Shown here: one piece after another, positions 56,550 through 64,000 of the stretch
Layout: each line of letters begins with the position of its first letter
Position numbering within the stretch: the stretch's first letter is position 1
NCBI GenBank assembly: GCA_037892935.1
Contig: JAYXKI010000005.1
Span: forward strand, 186,001-250,000
DNA: 64,000 nucleotides
Direction: 5' to 3'
Origin: Phlebopus portentosus
Taxonomy: Eukaryota; Basidiomycota; Agaricomycetes; Boletales; Boletinellaceae
The notes under the pieces: model-generated
What the model saw: only the letters and a program-made list of their open reading frames with translations
The model's database searches: none
Told to the model about the DNA's origin: nothing
Position numbers and translations under genes: made by a program

Positions 56550-57641
56550 ACATCCTGGATAATGATGTCGTGTATATCAATTCGTCCAGTGTCTCGTTGC
56601 AGATAGTATCATGTAAGTGTCGGACTGCTTTATCTTAACTCGCGATGGACTTATTTTATTATAGAGCACATACCATGTAGTTTAAATTTGCATCAGCTTC
56701 TATAATTCAAGCATAGCGCACGTTCTCGACTCATTTCGTAACCAAAGCGGAACATATTCTTTTGTCGAGTTTATCGGATGCGGATACCGATTGATCATCC
56801 AATGATGATATGAAACGGAGAAGACACGTTCCTTGCAACCATGTGCCAGAACGATTTACGTCCGCGCGACTGATACAGTGATAGGCAATCTATTTTTGTT
56901 ACGGACATCCGGCTCGGCTGCGTTGTTATAGGCGGGACCGTTTTCTTGAGAAACAAGGATGTAAAAAGAGACGATACTCTTCCAACCAACAGGCTTTTTG
57001 TTACGACTCTTCGGCCGCCGCATCCATATGGAATTTCTATATCTTTTCCGAACATCGTTTCCGAATAATAATCCCCTATCTCACCTGCTACTGGTTCTCA
57101 ACCTTGCAGCATGCGGTTCTCCTAAACCTTCGTCTTCTTCATTTTTTCGTGCCGTCAGTCATGACCAACGTGCCACTTTTCACGATCGTGTTTATTCGGT
57201 TCTAGTGGGGCATCTGACGGTATGCTTTTAGCTGGCATATCCTGATCAGGAAACTTCTGGGTACTGAGGTCAAGCGGCCATTCAATCGAAGCCTAGTATA
57301 AATACAGTTGCATGAGGGCGAGCAGTCCTGAAACGGCAACAACGCCATAGGGAGGAACTTCGTCCCTGCCGAAATAACCGTGGAGATGCAAGTGAGCTGC
57401 TTGACGGTGCCTTTTTTTTATTCGTGTGTTCAGGAAGTACTGGGGTTGACTTCCGAATTATGTTTGACTTGGGATAAAAGGCAGTGGTCCGTTGGCCCTA
57501 CTGTTAGTCTTGCGTCGTTTGCGTCCGCAATCGCCGCATCCTCTGTCAGGCATCTTGCCCACCCCGACTTTCGTTGCCGTCACGCTCATTACGCTCTGCG
57601 CTAACAGCGTCTTTCTCTCCTACTTCTCAGCATCGGTTACG
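56550..57641. other. Intergenic upstream of F4
   Basis: No gene. 57,110-57,180 shares GCGGTTCTCCTAAACC and GACCAACGTGC with the DNA upstream of F5 (59,879-59,935), so upstream DNA was also duplicated here. Confidence 0.55.
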
Positions 57642-58924
57642 ATGTTCGTATCCAGAAACATGTTTACAATCTTCTTCGGCCTTCTTGCTATCAAAACCCA
57701 CTTCGTCGACGCGCTTACCACGCGCGAGCCGCAGGACGCTGACTTGCAGAAACGCGCAGTTGCGTACGTCGATCCTGCAGCTGGAGGGGGTTCCATGTTG
57801 GACAGTACAGGCAACGGACTTGGTGAACCTTTGAACGTGCGTCTTGGCTCTTCTGTTCTATTTTTGTCCTTTTCGGCTTCTGTTCTTCGACTCCTGACGG
57901 GTGCAGTACGGGATCATTCGTATCCCAGCTCCTAATTCAGTCGAGGTGGAAGTGAAGTCGTGTCGTGTCTGCTCTGCGCAGTTCCCTTCGCTTGCTGATT
58001 TCTGTCTCTTCCTTACTCTGGTTTAATCACGTCCATCAGGTGATTATCTCCGGCTTGAGTTCGGCAGATGTCCTCACTGATAGTGGCTTCCTCAACTTTG
58101 CTCGCTCGCTCGGATTGTACGTGTCCTCCCTTATCCTCTGCTTCAAATTAATCTGCCTCCTTCCTCCAACCCACGTCATAGAATCGTATGCTAATAGTTA
58201 ACTCAATTTTTGTCTTTTGGGTCTCTTTTCGTGTAGCTCCAATGAGTGTTTAAACATTCACCTTGGTGATCCCCAATCTGCGAATCTTGGCGATGGGAAC
58301 GGATGGGTGAACCAAACAACAGAGTTACGTCAAGATTTTGGGAACAGCGAGCTCGGGACGTGTCTTGAAAGTCTTACGGGTGGAAATCATCTCAGGTATG
58401 TAGCTTTTTGAGATTCTTAATTGCTGATCTCTAAGTACATGGTACAGAATGTTCCGCCAGAATGGACCTACCGCAGACAGTGGTGCACTTTTCTTAGCGT
58501 GAGTCATATAAACTCTATAGCTAGTCCTTCCTTTAGCGTCCCTAATCATCCGATATAGGGTTTCACAAGAAGAGGACGTATTCGAAGGTCACACTATCTC
58601 TCCTGATGGTTACGATAAAGGACGGTGAGCGCCCTCGGGACTCTCACTTAGCTCGAACTGACGAAGCGGTGGATTTCGGATGAAGAGATGCACTGGTAGC
58701 CACCGCTACCTCCAGTCAAACAAGCTTCGATGGAGTAACATACTCTTCAACGTCTGAAGACCTGACTGGTCTGCTTCCTACGGGTACGGCTGGGGTCAAT
58801 CATGGTGAGCAACAGAACTTCCTAGGAATCTCGTTTCTCATGGATTACCTTTCTATCGATTGAACGTGGATTAGATATCGCCATCGACGGCATCGCTAAA
58901 CTCCTCACTGTCACGATCGTTTGA
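57642..58924 (+). CDS. Uncharacterised secreted protein family, copy F4
   Basis: ATG at 57642: MFVSRNMFTIFFGLLAIKTH, signal peptide, then LQKR before AVAYVDPAAGGGSMLDSTGN (Kex2-like site). Next exons: VIISGLSSADVLTDSGFLNF, NECLNIHLGDPQSANLGDGN, LGTCLESLTGGNHLR, FRQNGPTADSGALFLA, VSQEEDVFEGHTISPDGYD, VATATSSQTSFDGVTYSSTS, LTGLLPTGTAGVNH and DIAIDGIAKLLTVTIV, TGA at 58922-58924. Two conserved cysteines. Frame intact after splicing. Secreted; function unknown. Confidence 0.8.
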
Positions 58925-60125
58925 GTAGACCACTGTCACCACTCTTTATGATAAAGTTTGCGTGGTATATTTTGGACTTGGGACTAAATACTCTTATTGG
59001 TTGTTCAGTGATTATTACGATGCGACGAATTTCTACGATGACGTTTTGTACTTATCTTACATGATAATTTATGCGTTGCAGGTGAAACTCAGCAACAGAC
59101 TGAGCTGAGTTCTTTTGCTTCCGAGTGGCGTGAGAACATAATTTCTCCCACGCACGGTAACCACAGTCCGAACAGCGTAAATGCATTTTTTTTAAATCAA
59201 TTGAGTTGTCTTTGCGAGTTGCTGTATCAGTTTGCAGAGATCTCTAGGGCCAAAGCAACCGAGATGACGCGCGCGATGGACACTGGGAAATTGACGCTTC
59301 TCGATTAATGTCAATCGTCTGATCGTACTAAATTTATGGCAAACTGTTTCTGGTCCGTCTGGAACGAACTGTATGCAGGAGTCCGTCGAGCGCGTGCCTG
59401 TCTCGCTTTTTCAAAGGATCCGTGGTGCGTTTTGTAACAGCTGTCTTTTATTTATACTTGCCTAATAGTCCCATGGCATTTTTTTAAAAAAATCATATAA
59501 GTTTCTATTCAGATGCAACCGATGTATACGAGTATGATCTACAGTATTAGTGGGTGCGTTTGTTGTCATCAACACATGAGCAAGGGTACTAAGCCTCTTT
59601 ATACAGGATCTACATCTGCTCTCTAATAGCAACGTTCCGATTATCTGGTTCAAAGTGTGCCAAGACCGAAGTCAAATCCGGATGTCCCCGCTTTATCGAA
59701 TTTTCCAAACCATTATATCCGGGTGTCCGGCTCTCAGTGCAGTCAACAACTGGAAAATAACTCCTATTCTGTGGACCAATTTTCACGGAACTTTTGTCTT
59801 TTCTCCTCAGACTCATGCTTCAGAGTGCTTCAACTATGTCTTGGCGCTTGTCTCTATTCGTACAGCACGCTACTCAACACGCGGTTCTCCTAAACCCCCT
59901 CCCCGCCTTCTTTGACCAACGTGCTCCTGAACGCACGGACAAGCAATAAAAGGGATGATATGCTCTGTGATTTCCAGGTCCCCTGCCAACTGCAAATTCT
60001 GTTCTGCAAGTTCCCAGATCTTCTTTATTCTGTCCTTCATTGTTGCGCACGATCTTTTGATCCACTCACCACGGTTCACTTGACTACAGTAGTACCGACG
60101 TCCAACCACTTTGTGGTAGTCTGAT
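58925..60125. other. Intergenic between F4 and F5
   Basis: No gene recognised. Contains the F5 upstream region homologous to that of F4. Confidence 0.5.
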
Positions 60126-61404
60126 ATGCTCGTTTATCCAAGCTACTTATCTTTCTTATCCGTTCTTCTTTTGATTCACGTACGAGTTGCTAGTGCTCTG
60201 TATGTACGGAGTCCGGAGAAACTCGATCTACTGAGGCGCGCCGTTGCGTACTATGACCCTGCAGCAGGTGGAGGGTCAATGCTCACAGATACTGGTAACG
60301 GACTTGGAGAACCTCTGAATGTGCGTTTTTCGTTTCTTCGACGTGTCAGTCCTGGAAATCTGGGATCTATGAATTTCCGGGTTTCAATTAGAGTCGGGAG
60401 AGAAGACACGCTGCTTTATTGAATGCTGACTTTTGCCTGCTTGGCGTTCGTTTATCAGGTGATTATTTCCGGTTTGAGCTCGCCAGATGTCCTTACCGAT
60501 CGTGGGTTCCTCAAATATGCTCAGTCTATTGGATTGTACGTCTACATTTCTCTCTCCGCTCAAATTCTCCTCTACTCCAATTCCCTAATCGAGAGACACT
60601 GGGCCTACTCTTTCAACATATTTTGATCAGAACCTCATTCACACATATTTCTTAATAGTGATGAAGAGTGTCTTGATATCCATATCGGCAACCCACAGAG
60701 CGCGAACCTTGGTGACGGGAACGGCTGGGTGAACCAAACCATCCTGCTGCGTGAAGACTACGGAATACCCGAGATCGGTACATGTCTCCAGAGCCTCGTG
60801 GGAGGAAATCATTTTAGGTCAGTAGAACGTGTCGATAGTTGATGAAGACCAGTTACTTATATTCGCTTGTCATATTGAAGATTATTCCGTCAAAACGGCC
60901 CTACTGCAAGCAGTGGAGCTCTCTTCTTGGCGTGAGTGCTCTCGCAATCCAATACTGTAGAGAAAGATGCCGTTCCGAAACATACTCTTTCCTTTCCATG
61001 ATCTCGGATATGTAGAGTTTCTCATGAAGAAAATGCATTCGAGAGCCACACCATCTCACCCGATGGATACAACAAAGGGCGGTACGCGTCTTGTGTCTCT
61101 CCAGCTTGGTCTCGACTGTACATGCTTACATGATAAAGAGATGAATTGGTCTCTCTCGCCACCAGAGGCCAGACAAGTTCTGATGGAGTGACTTATTCGA
61201 CGACTTCCGAGGACGTTTCAGGTCTTCTCGTAGCTGGCGCTACTGGAATCAATCATGGTGCGTAGTAGTAATCTCCTGAGATATCTGGCTGGAACAACAA
61301 TTTCTAATTTGCATCCAAATGCTAATGCACCATCCATGCACTACTGAAATTCAGGCATAGCTGTTGATGGCATCGTGAAGGTCCTTACTGTCACGATCGT
61401 ATAA
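60126..61404 (+). CDS. Uncharacterised secreted protein family, copy F5
   Basis: ATG at 60126: MLVYPSYLSFLSVLLLIHVR, signal peptide ending near VASA, short pro-region, then LLRR before AVAYYDPAAGGGSMLTDTGN. Exon ends checked: 60126-60320 (phase 0), 60459-60535 (VIISGLSSPDVLTDRGFLKY), 60659-60817 (DECLDIHIGNPQSANLGDGN to GGNHFR), then LFRQNGPTASSGALFLA, VSHEENAFESHTISPDGYN, TSSDGVTYSTTSEDVSGLLV and GIAVDGIVKVLTVTIV with TAA at 61402-61404. Undamaged. It is the clearest member for defining the family's seven-exon plan. Neighbouring F4 is its tandem partner. Confidence 0.82.
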
Positions 61405-61919
61405 ATCAATCGTAGCAATAGAGGATAGTATTTCTTTCGATCGAAATCGGGATTTGAGACCTTAGACTTTCCCGGATACTTTGACGTCTTTGTAACGACA
61501 TATTAACGATATTTTCTTCTTCTACCCACGTTTTTTTGTAGTGCTTATGTCCTTGACTATATGATACCCTGCGAACTCAGCTATCAAATCAAACAGTGTG
61601 TTATTGGACAAGGGTTTATGGATTTTGCATAATTTAAGGGTTGAGGTTATCAAAGAAACCCGAGACATCCCATGCTCTCTATGGTCCGACAATAAATCGG
61701 TTTACGACGATCGTTAGCGTGACCGGGGAGGCCTCCCAATAAAGCAGAACATGAATGCGCGAGCGAAACAATAGAATGAACATATTACAGATGTCGTAAT
61801 GAAATCATTCTTCGCAAACAGAATCGGACAAGGAAATGTGGGAGGATCCGGAGAGTGAGAAACTCGTTTAGACAGCTGCCTCGGCTGCTTCGCATTGAAT
61901 AGTCGCAGAGGCTACATCC
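61405..61919. other. Convergent 3' intergenic region
   Basis: Between F5 and the DUF6533 gene. Nothing supported. Confidence 0.5.
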
Positions 61920-63535
61920 CTATGCGAGTTCAGACCTTGGAATGGATGAGCAGAGAGGAACGAAAACAGACCTTTGAGTACTTCCTAGATCTGCGAATTC
62001 AATTTCGCTGATTGACCTTGAAGGCGTCCTGCAGTCCGTACCTTCGTATTGACCTCGTTCTGCCACCTCTTTCAGATTGAATATCATTCGGCTACCAAGA
62101 AGAGAGAACAAAGAAGGATTTCCGAAAAAGCCGGAGAAGATTGAGCCTCGGGATACGAAACTTGCGATATTCAAAAATGAGCAGGTTATGACTCTGGAAG
62201 GTTATCAGAATCTTTATTAAAATGAAAATAGAAATAGCAGACAATACGAAGAATGCCGCTTGGTCCCGCAAAAGAACTGTGACAAGCATCGACGCTCGAG
62301 ACCCCCTTTGCACTTTGCGATATTGAAGGACTTTATAAAGCGCAAGAACCGTGAGGACAATCCCGTACAGTGCAGGAATTGACCTGGACCAGATTGAATT
62401 ACTTGGCAACAGCACCTCATATTACTCACCAAGCGCTCACTTCACCTAGAGCTGGTACATTGATATTCGAGCTGCAGAACGTTGCATTTCCAACAAGAAC
62501 TACGATTCTGACTAAACGGGAATTAGAATCCACAATGCTTCAAGTATGACACTAACGGCGTTCAAGACTGATGATACGTATAATCAGTCCAAATTCAAAA
62601 GCTGCTGCCGATATGAGTATCGTCTTGAGGCATATTGTCAACGTTTTATCTGCGGGACAATAAGGAGAAGTACAGTATTCGTCAACATTCTTGCTTACCT
62701 TGAGAATAAAGAGCAAGGACTCGGAGCATAAGAATGTCTTTAAACTCTGTGAGCCGGGAAACCTCTTTGTAGTGAACTTCAGCAATTACAATTGACCGCG
62801 ACCAGACTTATCCAATCTAAAAAGAGATTAGTAGAGAGATTGGGAAGCCAGTGGTGGGTGCTCACAAACGATATTATTTGTCCATATTGAGAAGTTACCT
62901 AAGGGATGGTATTCATACGCAACGAAATCGCCTTCAAAGACCATTTACTCACATCTAAATTGAATGTAAACAGCAGCAAGCCGGGAGGAACATAAGGAAC
63001 ACATACAATGGCAGGGTCGAGCTATATGAGTATCCTTCGGAGTCTATTATTCCCTCTGGTAAGCACTTTCGATCGAGACACTCACCGACAAGGCCAGCAA
63101 TGGCTCCAAGGATCCCAATATAACGGTTCTAACGCACCTGGCTCACTTAAACGGTCGACAAACCAGAAATTTGGTGCTCACCGCGAAATAGAGAAACTCT
63201 ACTGTACTTCGAGGTGTTTTCTTTCGACGGTACAAGAATCAGCGCCAAGACCTATTCCAGTATGAAAGATGGCCAATAATACCCAGAAATACTTTATCTG
63301 AAAGAGGAATATCAATCACGACGAGTCATTTTGTCATACACCGTCCCACCTCTCTATCCATGGTCACAACTGAATGATGGTCAGCATTTGTCGGTGCGTC
63401 GTGGAAACCGTACTTACTGGCATCATAGGCTAATACAGTCACAACCACCACCTGAAGTTTCTTCATCGTATCATAGCCGAACACGGCAGCACGAACCACA
63501 CTAGGATCTGCATATGTCTGAGTGGAGAGCGCCAT
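61920..63535 (-). CDS. DUF6533 seven-helix membrane protein
   Basis: ATG at 63535 (MALSTQTYADPSVVRAAVFG). Splicing joins VVVVTVLAYDA/IVTMDREI/KYFW/KTPRSTVEFLYFA/NRYIGILGAIAGL, which is the DUF6533 N-terminal signature (helix, YDxxxTxxxEIxYxW, RYxxL). Later exons give FKDILMLRVLALYSQ, DKTLTICLKTILISAAAFEF, a helix VLLRDQAAFFVLSAISIFIL and the typical C-terminal LLGSRMIFNLKEVAERG, EGTDCRTPSRSISEIEFADL. TAG at 61920-61922 if the final short segment is read through. DUF6533 proteins are abundant in Agaricomycetes and of unknown function. A different family from the DUF6534 genes elsewhere in the window. Confidence 0.78.
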
Positions 63536-64000
63536 ATCACGCACAGACCAGTCAAATAGAGAAGAGAGGATAGGCAATGGTTTGAAGTTAAAGCATCTTC
63601 ATGAGCGTTCGTTCGGGTGTGAGTATCTTGTCGAGCGTCGTTTAAGTATCTTCTCCCAATCTTCACACACTAATTTCCCAATCATCTGACGGAATCAGCT
63701 CCGCACATATGTATATATCATATCTGAAATGTTCAAGTGATGATGGTTTGATTGTCGAGAATCTGTACAAGTGGCAAAGTGACGAGAGCGGTGATGCTTG
63801 TTTAAATTGGGTAATGAACAAAGCGATTCAGCTAGGAGCGCTACCTCTTCTGAGTCTGCCACGAAAAGGGAGCGACCAGTGAGCAAACCGAACCGTAGTC
63901 ACAGAGCCGCCCTGAAAAAGAGATAGGTTGCCGGGACACCTAAACAAGCTCGAGTATCATAGTAATTTCTGCGTCAGACTTATGTAAGTGTCTAAGCTGC
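63536..64000. other. Right edge, no gene recognised
   Basis: Upstream of the DUF6533 gene to the window end; only short open frames. Confidence 0.5.

Noticed and set aside
69..61404. Idea of a UstP-type RiPP cluster (S41 peptidase plus secreted Kex2-processed proteins)
   Set aside because: No UstYa/DUF3328 genes, no repeated core peptides in F1-F5, and the S41 gene is more than 40 kb away.
1..64000. Search for tRNA genes
   Set aside because: I found no convincing T-loop plus acceptor arrangement by eye; a dedicated scan was not possible.

Overview
This is nuclear DNA of a filamentous basidiomycete, most likely a wood-decay agaricomycete. The genes carry many short introns (about 45-70 nt, GT..AG, with CTRAC/CTGAC-like branch points). 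The gene families are typical of Agaricomycetes: DUF6534 and DUF6533 membrane proteins, fungal S41 peptidases, an HSL-type hydrolase pair and a chromodomain-bearing Ty3 retrotransposon. I placed exon boundaries by hand from splice signals and reading-frame continuity. Where exon lengths sum to an intact frame I say so.

Layout. (1) 0.07-17.7 kb: a secreted S41 peptidase, two alpha/beta-hydrolase-3 paralogs, two DUF6534 membrane-protein genes, a broken ABM-monooxygenase gene, a TMEM135-like gene and a 411-bp inverted-repeat MITE. (2) 18-26.4 kb: two more DUF6534 genes flanking a bleomycin hydrolase, then a decayed carboxylesterase remnant. (3) 26.7-35.9 kb: a transposon nest. A CACTA-like element with 513-bp inverted arms (flanks TTCT/TTCT) contains a 6,540-bp Ty3 chromovirus (identical 403-bp LTRs, target duplication AAGGG). 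A 635-bp MITE (flanks CATTT/CATTT) abuts it. (4) 36.9-41.6 kb: a fifth DUF6534 gene with a frameshift, tail-to-tail with a carboxylesterase carrying three single-base frameshifts. (5) 42.2-44.5 kb: ATP-dependent PEP carboxykinase. (6) 46.4-61.4 kb: five copies of an uncharacterised secreted-protein family (three minus, two plus) surrounding an alpha/beta hydrolase, a PP2C phosphatase and a FIT-family ER lipid enzyme. (7) 61.9-63.5 kb: a DUF6533 membrane protein.

Biology. The housekeeping part covers gluconeogenesis (PEPCK), ER lipid homeostasis (FIT), stress signalling (PP2C), peptide turnover (bleomycin hydrolase) and probably peroxisome/mitochondrial membranes (TMEM135-like). The accessory part is shaped by local duplication. 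DUF6534 genes recur beside hydrolase genes, and one DUF6534/carboxylesterase tail-to-tail pair exists in two states of decay. The secreted family has expanded in tandem together with its upstream DNA. I see no coherent metabolic gene cluster. The best candidates for undescribed biology are the secreted family, three of whose five members carry a Kex2-like site before a conserved AVAYxDP block, and the DUF6534 array with its conserved 26-nt and 28-nt microexons. The retroelement has a clear candidate -1 frameshift site, but its pol is disabled.
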